From contig NZ_FPJO01000035.1 of the NCBI RefSeq assembly GCF_900119365.1, positions 1 through 61,593 of the forward strand: a stretch of DNA of 61,593 bases. The letters are read 5' to 3'. A program made the position numbers and the translations under genes. This document shows positions 53,619-61,593 of this stretch, in pieces; the stretch's first letter is position 1, and each line of letters opens with the position of its first letter. Source of the DNA: Streptomyces atratus (GTDB lineage Bacteria; Actinomycetota; Actinomycetes; Streptomycetales; Streptomycetaceae). Under the pieces are notes generated by a model that worked only from the letters and a program-made list of their open reading frames with translations, was not told the origin of the DNA and searched no databases.

Positions 53619-54665
53619 ATGAAGCATTCCGTCGAATCGCCGACCATCGGCTCGCCCCGCCCGCACCCTCTGGACGAGACCGACCTGGCACTGGTCAACG
53701 CCGTCCAGGCCGCACCGCGGGCATCGTGGACGCTCGTCGGGCAGGCCCTGGGCATCAGCGCGGTCACCGCCGCCCGCCGCTGGGAGCGGCTGCGCTCGCG
53801 CGGCCTGGCGTGGGTGACCACGTACGGCGGCCCGTTCGTCCAGCAGGTCAACTGCGCCGCGTTCGTGGAAGTCGACTGCGTGCCGTCACAGGTTCCCGCG
53901 GTCACCGAGCGCCTGGTCCGCGACCCCCGCATCACCGGCATCGAGCACGTGTCCGGCGGCACCGACCTCTTCCTCACGGTCATGGTCGCCGACCTCACGG
54001 CGCTGTCCCGTCTGGCCATCGATGTCATCGGCGCCCAGGAAGGCGTGACGGCCACCCGCAGCATGATCGCCACCCACCTGTTCACCGAGGGCAGCCGCTG
54101 GGACCTGCGTTCCCTGGACCCCGGCCAACGCGGCCTGCTGCGCCCGGCGGACGACACGGCACCCACCGGCGCCGCGACGCTGGCGCCGGAGGACCGCCCG
54201 CTGCTGCTCGCGCTCGGCAAGGACGGGCGGCTCGGCTACGGCGAACTCGCCGAGCTCACGGGCATGAGCGAGTCGACCGTACGCCGCCGCGTGACCCGGC
54301 TGCTGCGCGAGGGCAGCCTCGTGCCCCGCTGCGAAATCGCCCACGGCGTCTCGGGGTTCCCGGTGTTCGTGCACTATCTCGCGAACGTCCCCAGCGCGGA
54401 TCTCGCCCGCGTGGGCGCGTCGATCGCCGCGGCGAGCGAAGTCCGCCTGTGCGCCGCCATCGCCGCCCGGCACAGCCTGCTGATCACCGCGTGGGTCCGC
54501 TCCGTCCCGGACACCCGCCGCTTGGAGGCCCACCTCACCGAGCGTTTTCCCGAGCTCACCGTCGAGGACCGGCGGTTGACGCTGGCCAACCCCAAGCGGA
54601 TGGGGCACTTGCTCGACGCCGAAGGCCGGAACACGGGTTTTGTGCCGATGGACATGTGGGCGTGA
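53619..54665 (+). CDS. Two-module Lrp/AsnC-family regulator
   Basis: 348 residues from ATG 53619. Two copies of the Lrp arrangement occur: HTH one at about 18-60 (LDETDLALVNAVQ, WTLVGQALGISAVTAARRWERL) with an AsnC-ligand-like domain, then HTH two at about 195-235 (LLLALGKDGRLGYGELAELTGMSESTVRRRVTRLL) with a second ligand domain. The double form is common in Actinobacteria. It diverges from the DUF3311-symporter-amidohydrolase operon across 59 AT-rich bases and is the obvious controller of it. Confidence 0.85.
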   Translation: MKHSVESPTIGSPRPHPLDETDLALVNAVQAAPRASWTLVGQALGISAVTAARRWERLRSRGLAWVTTYGGPFVQQVNCAAFVEVDCVPSQVPAVTERLVRDPRITGIEHVSGGTDLFLTVMVADLTALSRLAIDVIGAQEGVTATRSMIATHLFTEGSRWDLRSLDPGQRGLLRPADDTAPTGAATLAPEDRPLLLALGKDGRLGYGELAELTGMSESTVRRRVTRLLREGSLVPRCEIAHGVSGFPVFVHYLANVPSADLARVGASIAAASEVRLCAAIAARHSLLITAWVRSVPDTRRLEAHLTERFPELTVEDRRLTLANPKRMGHLLDAEGRNTGFVPMDMWA

Positions 54666-55165
54666 GCGGCGGAACCGGCAGCGGTCGCCCACCGAGGTCG
54701 CCCGGGAGGTCGGCGTCAGCGCCGAGGGACTGCGCAACTGGGTCAAGCAGGACCAGGCCGACCGCGGGCACGGGCCTGCGGGTGCCCTGACCAGCGACGA
54801 GGAAGAAGAGCTCCGGCGTCTGCGCCGGAAGAATCGGGAACAGCAGCAGACCATCGAGGTCCTGAAAAAGCCGCGGCCTTCTTCACGCGGGAGTCGACGA
54901 AGTAGCCGTGCGCTACGCGTTCATCGATGCGGAGAAGGCCACCGAGCACAACCCGAACGGCCACGGCGTCAGCCGATGTGCAAGATCCTGGGGGTGTCCC
55001 GCTCCGGCTATTACGTCTGGCGGGCTGCACTCCCGGCCGCCGAGGCGCAAGCGGGCGAGGAGACCGAGCTGGTCACGGAAATCCGGAAGCTCCACACGCA
55101 GTCCCGCCGCGCCTACGGCTCCCCGAGGATCACGGCCGCACTGCGCCGCAAGGGACGGAGGGGCG
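54664..55165 (+). pseudogene. IS3-family transposase remnant (OrfA end and OrfB start)
   Basis: OrfA lacks its start and reads PTEVAREVGVSAEGLRNWVKQ, then a coiled leucine region EEELRRLRRKNREQQQTIEVLKK. A frameshifted OrfB follows with YAFIDAEKATEH and LGVSRSGYYVWRAALPAAEA, continuing to HTQSRRAYGSPRITAALRRKG. The integrase core is absent. The remnant touches the end of the Lrp gene, whose last codons may have been affected. The next 224 bases contain no supported gene. Confidence 0.75.
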
Positions 55166-55389
55166 AGGGGGCGCCGCGGTGGAGGTGGCCTTGGGTCCCG
55201 GTGCTTCGGGGTGGTGCGTGGGGGCTGGACTACCAAGATTACGCACCGCAGCCTGCAGGACGGCTCGAAGGTGCCCGGCCCGGTACCTGGACGCCTGGAT
55301 CGAAGCACTCGGCCTGGATCGTCGAATGACCATCGGCAAAAAAAGGGGGGAGAGAACACTACGCAGTTGGAAGCGGGTTCCGCTCGCTT

Positions 55390-55758
55390 TCACCCCAGCC
55401 GATCCCGTGGGACCAGCGGCAAGAGAGTTCGCATCGCCTTCTCAGGATCGGGGACAGAGATCGCCAGTCGGCTGAATGACGCGCTCCGGCGGAGTTCCAC
55501 ACACAGCACTGGTGTGCCGGCCCGTACCAACGTGAAGTCCTGCCCCTCCCGTAGGTGCCGGACGCCCGCGCACAGCTGTCCGGGGATGCACGTGCCCCGA
55601 TCACGCTCACCGCGAAGCGCACGCCACCAGTCGGGCTCGATATGGAGTTGGCGCAGCGCCGACACCGGAACCCGCACATTGCGGTGGCGTGCCAGCGCCT
55701 TCTCCCGCCAGGACAGGTGTACGACGATATCGGTCCCCTCGACTACCACCCTCGCCAT
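55390..55758 (-). CDS. Small conserved hypothetical protein
   Basis: 122 residues from ATG 55758 with GGGAGAGG upstream. It has beta-rich composition: VVVEGTDIVVHLSWREKALARHRNVRVPVSALRQL, then EPDWWRALRGERDRGTCIPG and FTLVRAGTPVLCVELRR. This pattern resembles a PH-like fold protein widespread in Streptomyces without assigned function. No partner gene is evident. Confidence 0.7.
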   Translation of the reverse strand: MARVVVEGTDIVVHLSWREKALARHRNVRVPVSALRQLHIEPDWWRALRGERDRGTCIPGQLCAGVRHLREGQDFTLVRAGTPVLCVELRRSASFSRLAISVPDPEKAMRTLLPLVPRDRLG

Positions 55759-55861
55759 AGCCTCTCCCTCATGGTCGGAGTGCCCCGGCGTATCACGATG
55801 CTTCGGGACCCGTTCCAGGTCTGCGTCGTCGGCTAGGTGTACATCGGGCCGTTGGATTTTC

Positions 55862-56530
55862 CTAGGCGCGACACTCCTGCCTCCACAGGGCAGTTCCGGG
55901 TTCACGTGGGCAGGCGTACGGCGATGCGATGTCGTCGGTGCTTCCGGTGCCGAAGTCGGCGAGGATTTCGTCGCAGAAGATGCTGAGCGATTCACGCGCA
56001 TGTGCGGCTGCGTCTTCGCGGAGGCGGTGCAGCCGGTCCTCGACATTTTCTCCGGGGCGTTCGATCAGGCCGTCGGTGCAGAGGAGGAGTGTGGCCGCAG
56101 GCGCCAGGATCTCCTCGTGGTCGGAGCGGCTCTGAGCGGTGTCGACGCCCAGCAGGAGGACGTGTGAGTCGTCGAGGTAGCTGGTGTCACCGTCGCGTTC
56201 GACGAGCAGTGGGGGCGGATGTTCGGCGTTCGAGAAGTGCAGGTGCCAGCGGCCGTGGCGGGAGGCTTCGAGGCGTGCGTGGATGCAACTGGCGACGTGT
56301 CCCGGGTAGAGGGTGTCCGAGATGAGGTCGAGGCGGCGCAGGATGTCGCTGGGGGGATCTTGCCGGTCGCAGGCGAGGGCGCGGAGCATGTTGCGCAGCT
56401 GGCTCATCGTGACGGCGGCCTGCGCGTCGTGGCCGATCACGTCGCCGATGATCAGGGCGCTGGCGTCGTCGGGCAGGGGGAAGCCGTCGTACCAGTCCCC
56501 GCTGCCTGCTCCCCTGCCCCAGTGCGGCAT
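55862..56530 (-). pseudogene. SpoIIE-type PP2C phosphatase, truncated at both ends
   Basis: The frame opens with GSGDWYDGFPLPDD (metal-binding GDWYD) and continues ALIIGDVIGHDAQAAVTMSQLRNML, NAEHPPPLLV, LLLGVD and LLLCTDGLIERPGE, ending STDDIAS in place of the usual S-T-D-D-D-x-A-L-L strand. Sensor or PAS/GAF domains normally in front are missing, and the preceding bases contain no matching frame. The last strand is replaced by a foreign tail. The catalytic metal residues are present, so residual activity cannot be fully excluded. Confidence 0.6.
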
Positions 56531-57311
56531 CGACGCTTTCGGTGTTCACAGTGTGGTCCCTCTCGCGCTGGCGGAGGGCACAGCCGCAGGGGACGGTCTT
56601 CGGCAGAGCGGCCGGAGTGCACTGCTTCGGGCCGCGGTCGGCGGTTACTGCCTCAGAACATTGTCCTCGCTTGTCGTACGGCCGGTCTGCTCGTGCCTTT
56701 TCGGCGGCATCGGGGCCTTGCAGCAAGCGCCGGGGGGCGCCTGCGCCGGGGCGGCTGCGCCGCACAAACGCAGGGCCCGGCGAGATATGGGCTGAATGCA
56801 TGGCGCAACACCCTCCTGGGCGGTGCGCGATCAGGCGGAGGGCCCTGCGGCGCTGACGTGCGGCGGAGCATGAGCGGGGGCAGGGTGAGGGCATGAAGCT
56901 GCCGCCACCGATCGTGATACACAGCCCCTTGTCGGCGGGCGGTCGAAGGGGCACGGCGGTCGAAGGCCAAGGCCGGTCATGGCGGCAAGACGAAGGTGTT
57001 GGGCCCGGCCCGCTCCGCCCGTGACGTCCTGTTCTTCCTGGAGCGGGCGGACCCGATGCCCCGGAGGCGACACCCGACAGCCCGATCCGGGTCGAATGGC
57101 GCGGAACAGGAGCCCACCGGTACGAGCAGCCGTAACCCCGACCGACCCCGCGGAAACGGGCCGACAACGCGGCTCCCGACGTGGCTGCGCCGAGGAGGTG
57201 AGTGCCTGGACTGTTCCCGTGCGCGTAGTGCAGGTTTTGTGTCCAGGGCGTGTTGTCTATGTGCTTGCACCCTCCTTCCGAGGGGCGGTGAACCCGAGGA
57301 AAGGCACTGTG
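56531..57311. other. 781-base region without a supported gene
   Basis: Long frames on both strands are arginine-, alanine- and proline-rich with no motif or ribosome site. The last part must hold the promoter of the hemerythrin gene. Probably old coding sequence that has decayed. Confidence 0.4.
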
Positions 57312-57875
57312 ATGGAACCTGGCGGCGATGTGATCGCGGAGCTCGCGGCCGATCACCGTGAGCTGGAGGCCCTGTTCGAGCAGATCGAAGTGCAGCCGGT
57401 CGATGATCCCCAACGGCGGGTTCTGGCGGACCGGCTGACTGCGGAACTGGTACGGCATACGGTCGCCGAGGAACTGCACCTTCATCCGGTGGTGCGCAAG
57501 CACGTACCGCACGGTGCGGCGCTGGTCGACAAGGAACTGGCCGATCACGCCAAGGTCGAGCAGATGCTCAGGGACCTCGAAGACCGGAACGTCGATGATC
57601 CGCAGTTCAACGACGTGATCGCGAAGCTGAAATTCGAGGTCGCGTCCCATATGCGCGAGGAAGAGCACGAACTGTTCCCGAAACTCACGGCAGCCCTCCC
57701 GCGCGAGAGGCTGGCCGAGCTCGGGCGGCTGGTGCGCCGGGCCAAGGAAACGGCCCCCACTCTCCCCCAACTCTTGCTCCCGAACGCCCCGCCCGCCAAC
57801 AAGCTGCTCGTCCCCGGGGCCGGGCTGGTGGACCGGGTACGCGATCTTCTCAACAACCGCACGACCACCGGCTGA
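57312..57875 (+). CDS. Hemerythrin HHE-domain protein
   Basis: 187 residues from ATG 57312 with GAGGAAAGG upstream. Two antiparallel helical pairs carry the di-iron ligands: DHRELEALF, RHTVAEELHLHPVV, DHAKVEQML and HMREEEHELFP. The C-terminal 40 residues are proline/leucine-rich and leave the domain. Similar proteins in Streptomyces respond to oxidative or osmotic stress. It stands alone. Confidence 0.88.
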   Translation: MEPGGDVIAELAADHRELEALFEQIEVQPVDDPQRRVLADRLTAELVRHTVAEELHLHPVVRKHVPHGAALVDKELADHAKVEQMLRDLEDRNVDDPQFNDVIAKLKFEVASHMREEEHELFPKLTAALPRERLAELGRLVRRAKETAPTLPQLLLPNAPPANKLLVPGAGLVDRVRDLLNNRTTTG

Positions 57876-58494
57876 ACCCCACCCTGGGCATGCCCGGCCA
57901 CCCATTGCGCATCCGGAGGAGCATTGAATGCCGGTCCTCGAAGGAACCATGCCGGTGGCCGGTGCGCCCTGCTGGGTGAACCTGATGGCACAGGACCCGC
58001 GCCAAGCACAGTCCTTTACGCCGATGTCATGAATTGGACGTTCAGGGCCAGCACACTCGGCAGCAACTTCTCGGTGGCTCCGGCGCACGGAAAACCGATC
58101 ACCGGGTTCGGATGCTGCCGGTGGCCATCCTGCCGTCTGGACCCCCCTGCATAAAGGATCGGGTTGCGGGCGATGTCCCGGCTGCGCCCCTGTCTCTGCA
58201 TCCGGTTCCGGCCCAACCGGATCAGCGCCGCCGCCACCCCGGCCCGCCGCGCCGACACCATCTGGGTGGATGTCCTCGGCGGCGGCGACGAAATCTGCAC
58301 CATCCTGTTCCTGGACGGGCCGGACGCGCGCAACTCGCTGCTGCTGCGCGGTCTTCCCGCCACCCCCGCGGTCCAGTCGTGGACGTCGCGCGTCCTCCTG
58401 CGGGTCTCCCCAGCGGCCTTCGACTGGAGCGGTGGCCTGCTGACGCAAGCCGAGCTGACTCGACGACTCGCTCGCCGCCCGCCAGCAGGCCCCT
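57876..58494. other. 619-base region without a supported gene
   Basis: Only short or compositionally poor frames are found. The plus frame from 58022 and the minus frame ending at 58016 have no recognisable motif. Confidence 0.35.
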
Positions 58495-58627
58495 GGTCCA
58501 GCAGCACCAGTCCGGCGAGCACACCATCGCCGGCCTCGCCGAGCTCTTCTCCGTCAGCCGCGCCACCGTCTTCCGTGTCCTTGAGCGCCAACAGGCCGCA
58601 GCAGCGCCTTCGATGCCTGGCGGGTAG
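58495..58627 (+). pseudogene. Resolvase/recombinase C-terminal HTH remnant
   Basis: The frame reads SGEHTIAGLAELFSVSRATVFRVLERQ and stops. This is the Hin-type HTH at the end of serine resolvases (pattern S-G-x-x-x-x-x-I-A-x-x-F-x-V-S-R-x-T-V-Y-R-x-L). No catalytic resolvase domain can be found upstream. After it, bases 58628-59095 contain no gene apart from the leader of the next one. Confidence 0.5.
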
Positions 58628-59095
58628 TGACGTGCTGCCCCACGCGCACCGGGTCACCGAGTACGACCCCGCCGACCGCGATCAGCACGGGTGCTCCGTG
58701 CTGTTTCAGTACTCGCAGCAGGGGCTCCAGTTGCCTGTCGGACAGCGGGCCTCCGGCTGCGGTGGCGATGTCGTACCGGTCCTGGGGCCAGAGAGTGAAC
58801 TGCCGGCTCGTCGGCTTCGCCCCTCGATCCAACCTCGACCGGCCGGGGAACACCACCTCCCGACGTCGGGCCGGCAGCTCCGGGCACGCCAGCCCGCCCA
58901 CGCCTCGAAGGATCCCCCGCGGCGACGTTCAGGCGGGGCCGGAGCCCCACGGCCCCACCGCCTCACCGCGGGCCCCGGAGCAGGCAATTCATGGAGTCTT
59001 CGCCCGGAAGTCGCCCTTACGGGCCATTCCTCCCCGGTCCCGCGGCTAACTTGCAGACGATCACCCCCCGACGATCGACTTCCGCGGAGACACCC

Positions 59096-61009
59096 ATGTG
59101 CAGCCCCCTCCACCAGCCCGACGGACCACTCCTGCCCGACGCCGGGCGTCGTACGTTCCTGCGGGCCGCCGCGCTCACCGGTGCCGCCGCCGCGGCCACG
59201 GGGCTCGTGTCCGCCACCCCCGCCGCGGCTCTCCCCCAGCAGAACGCCGGTGCTGCCACGGCCCGTTGGCGACCCGATCCGGAGAACCCCCGGTTCACGC
59301 TCGTCGTCATGCCCGACACCCAGTACCTCTTCGACGGGGCGAGCATCAACAAGGCCCCGGTCGAGGCCTCGTTGCGTTACGTCCTCGATCACGGGCGCGA
59401 CGAGAACATCGTGTTCCTGTCCCATCTGGGCGACCTCACCGAGAGCGGCCGGACCGACGAATTCGAGGCGATCGGCGAGGCCTTCGAACTGCTCGACCGG
59501 CGACAGGTCGGCTACAGCGTCGTCGCGGGCAACCACGACATCAAGTCGTCCACCGACGACGGGCGCGGCCGCACCCCGTACCTGGACACCTTCGGTCCGC
59601 GGCGCATGCGGCAGCTGCCCACGTTCGGCGGGGCGACCCCGGACGGTTACAACACGTACCACGTGTTCCGCGCCGCCGGGCGGGAGTGGCTGGTGCTGGC
59701 GCTCGACTGGCGGCCGTCGGCGGCGTCCCTCGCCTGGGCCCGGAACGTCATCGCCAAGCACCCGGACACGCCAGTCGTCCTCACCACCCACGAGCTGGTG
59801 TACGCCGACGCGGACGGCGACGAGGCCGAATTCTCCGACCACGGAGAGCATCTGTGGGACGAGCTGATAGCCGGGCACGACCAGATCTTCCTCACCCTCA
59901 ACGGCCACTACTGGCCCGCCGGGCGCACCACCCGCAAGAACACCGCGGGCAACGATGTCCATCTGCACATCACCAACTACCAGAACCGCTACTACGGCGG
60001 CAGCGCCATGATCCGCCTCTACCGCTTCGACCTGGCCAGGAACACCATCGACGTGGAGACGGTCTCCCCGTGGATCCTCGGCCGCGCGGGCGAGAGGCTC
60101 AACGACCTGGAGCGCGGCGAGATCGAAATGACCGGTCCGCAGGACCGGTTCGCCGTCCCCATCGACTTCGAGAAGCGGTTCGCCGGCTTCGCGCCCGTGC
60201 CGGTGCGCGGCCCCCGCCCGGCGGAGCAGCTGCTGATACCGGGCACCGTCGCCTACTGGCGCTTCGATTCGCCCGCGCACCCGGACGGTTCCGCCGCCGC
60301 CGATCTGCGCGTCCCCGACCTGTCCGGGCACCGCAACGACCTGGTGCGCGAAGCCGTGCCCGGAAGCGCGCCCGACGCGCTGCGCTGGTCCACCGACCAC
60401 CACCCCGACCAGCCCGGCCACGGCAGCCTCTACTTCGACGGCTCGAAGCCGCCGCTGCGGGGCGCGTATCTGCGTACGGAGAACAACGCACCGCTCAACA
60501 CCAAGACCTTCAGGTCCGGTTACACCATCGAGGCCTTCCTCCGTCTCCCCGCCGACTGGGACGCCGGACGCAACGCCTGGGGCGCCGTACTCGGCCGCCG
60601 GGGCACGCTCGGGGCTGCGGGCAAGACGTCCGGCGACTCGGACGAGCCCGTCGCCACCCTCTCCGTGTCGGACGGCCCCGGGCTCCAGTGGGCGGCGGCG
60701 CCGCTGAACCAGCCGGGAGCCGTCACCAACTGGAGCCATGAGCTGTCGCGCGACCGGTGGTGGCACGTGGCGGTCGTCAACGACGGCAAACACACGACGA
60801 TGTACGTCGACGGCTGCGTCGTCGCCCGCAACCCCGCCACCCGCACCACCGGTCTCGCCACCGCGGGTCTGCCCTGGCTGCTCGGCGCCTATGAATACGG
60901 GGGCAGGCTCGACCAGTTGATGCACGGCTGGCTCGGCGACATCCGGATCGTCGAACGCCCCCTGCGCGTGAGGGACTTCATGACGGCCCCGACTCCGCCG
61001 CCCCACTGA
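59096..61009 (+). CDS. Tat-exported metallophosphoesterase with C-terminal LamG-like domain
   Basis: 637 residues from ATG 59096. The N-terminus has a twin-arginine motif RRTFLRAAALTGAAAA followed by ATPAAA, so it is exported folded. The calcineurin-like phosphoesterase domain (about 65-330) has the metal motifs MPDTQ, HLGDLTE, GNHD, TTHE and LNGHYW. From about residue 390 a concanavalin/LamG-like domain (VAYWRFDSP, GYTIEAFLRLP, WWHVAVVNDGKHTTMYVDG) follows. The pair suggests a secreted phosphatase or phosphodiesterase that binds a polymer or surface. Confidence 0.9.
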   Translation: MCSPLHQPDGPLLPDAGRRTFLRAAALTGAAAAATGLVSATPAAALPQQNAGAATARWRPDPENPRFTLVVMPDTQYLFDGASINKAPVEASLRYVLDHGRDENIVFLSHLGDLTESGRTDEFEAIGEAFELLDRRQVGYSVVAGNHDIKSSTDDGRGRTPYLDTFGPRRMRQLPTFGGATPDGYNTYHVFRAAGREWLVLALDWRPSAASLAWARNVIAKHPDTPVVLTTHELVYADADGDEAEFSDHGEHLWDELIAGHDQIFLTLNGHYWPAGRTTRKNTAGNDVHLHITNYQNRYYGGSAMIRLYRFDLARNTIDVETVSPWILGRAGERLNDLERGEIEMTGPQDRFAVPIDFEKRFAGFAPVPVRGPRPAEQLLIPGTVAYWRFDSPAHPDGSAAADLRVPDLSGHRNDLVREAVPGSAPDALRWSTDHHPDQPGHGSLYFDGSKPPLRGAYLRTENNAPLNTKTFRSGYTIEAFLRLPADWDAGRNAWGAVLGRRGTLGAAGKTSGDSDEPVATLSVSDGPGLQWAAAPLNQPGAVTNWSHELSRDRWWHVAVVNDGKHTTMYVDGCVVARNPATRTTGLATAGLPWLLGAYEYGGRLDQLMHGWLGDIRIVERPLRVRDFMTAPTPPPH

Positions 61010-61167
61010 CTGGGCGGTCAGTTGATGACAACCTGACCAGCGGTCAATATGTACGTGTAGCCCTTCACGTATCCCTCGCTCAGGTTGGCGTACCGGCGTG
61101 GGCACCGCCGTACGGTCTGCCTGGCCGCCCACGCAACCATTCGTGGGCGGCCCCGGTCCAACTCCAC

Positions 61168-61593
<426 letters not shown>

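Noticed and set aside
56187..58448. 753-codon minus-strand frame over the hemerythrin gene
   Set aside because: Antisense of a well-supported gene with iron-ligand motifs; no start signal or domain of its own.
58164..59867. 567-codon plus frame running into the phosphoesterase gene
   Set aside because: Serine/proline/arginine-rich low-complexity shadow; the phosphoesterase is in another frame.

Overview
The window looks like an accessory region of a Streptomyces (or close relative) chromosome. It has very high GC with strong GC3 codon use and many GTG starts. It carries SARP/NB-ARC regulators, DUF5753/XRE-type remnants, a secreted S33 tripeptidyl aminopeptidase, a Tat-exported phosphoesterase with a LamG-like domain, and a dense set of actinomycete-type insertion sequences. 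No tRNA, rRNA or CRISPR array was seen.

Layout. (1) 1-17.4 kb is a transposon-rich graveyard. It holds an IS3 end that truncates a GT84-like membrane glycosyltransferase gene, followed by an intact GT2 gene and a P-loop kinase gene, then a broken P450, an IS1380 transposase, a complete IS1182 element with perfect 26-bp ends, a TerY-like VWA gene followed by a truncated PP2C fragment, a large SARP/NB-ARC/TPR regulator, an IS110 element inside a DUF5753 remnant, a secreted peptidase and an IS481-type remnant. (2) 17.4-20.6 kb has a decayed HTH-NACHT-membrane gene and a secreted class-C serine hydrolase frameshifted in its signal peptide. (3) 21.3-30.8 kb has two divergent gene groups. On the minus strand are two unrecognised proteins and a trypsin/alpha-beta-hydrolase fusion. 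On the plus strand is a tightly coupled operon of a small membrane protein, a GMC oxidoreductase and an alpha-dioxygenase-like heme peroxidase. (4) 31-34.7 kb has small regulatory-gene remnants and a NarL-type two-component pair; the kinase reads through into a second membrane-anchored domain. (5) 35.3-48.8 kb is a catabolic island. IclR, PobA, LigJ, LigK, LigI, a fused LigA-LigB dioxygenase, LigC and an aldo/keto reductase form a 4-hydroxybenzoate to protocatechuate to 4,5-(meta)-cleavage route ending in pyruvate and oxaloacetate. A perfect bidirectional hairpin separates this from a convergent operon of SDR, amidohydrolase, CoA ligase and MaoC hydratase under a divergent MarR gene. That gene set matches the logic of the CouR-controlled p-coumarate side-chain deacetylation system known from Rhodococcus. 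(6) 48.8-54.7 kb has an ISL3 transposase lacking its catalytic middle, then a sodium:solute symporter, DUF3311-like protein and YtcJ-like amidohydrolase operon opposite a two-module Lrp/AsnC regulator. (7) 54.7-61.6 kb has an IS3 remnant, a small basic protein, a truncated SpoIIE-type phosphatase, a hemerythrin-domain protein, a recombinase remnant, a Tat-exported metallophosphoesterase and the start of a lipoprotein with an FG-GAP-like repeat.

How the genes fit together. The clearest functional unit is region 5. The minus-strand operon would convert hydroxycinnamates (p-coumarate type) to hydroxybenzoate plus acetyl-CoA, PobA would make protocatechuate, and the Lig enzymes would finish ring catabolism. 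Two regulators and two near-identical 11-bp palindromes support substrate-induced control. Region 3 is the most open-ended: its plus-strand operon predicts fatty-acid alpha-oxidation (oxylipin or aldehyde formation), and it faces an uncharacterised gene set ending in a two-domain protease/hydrolase. Assignments come from motif and family recognition by eye; no database search was run.
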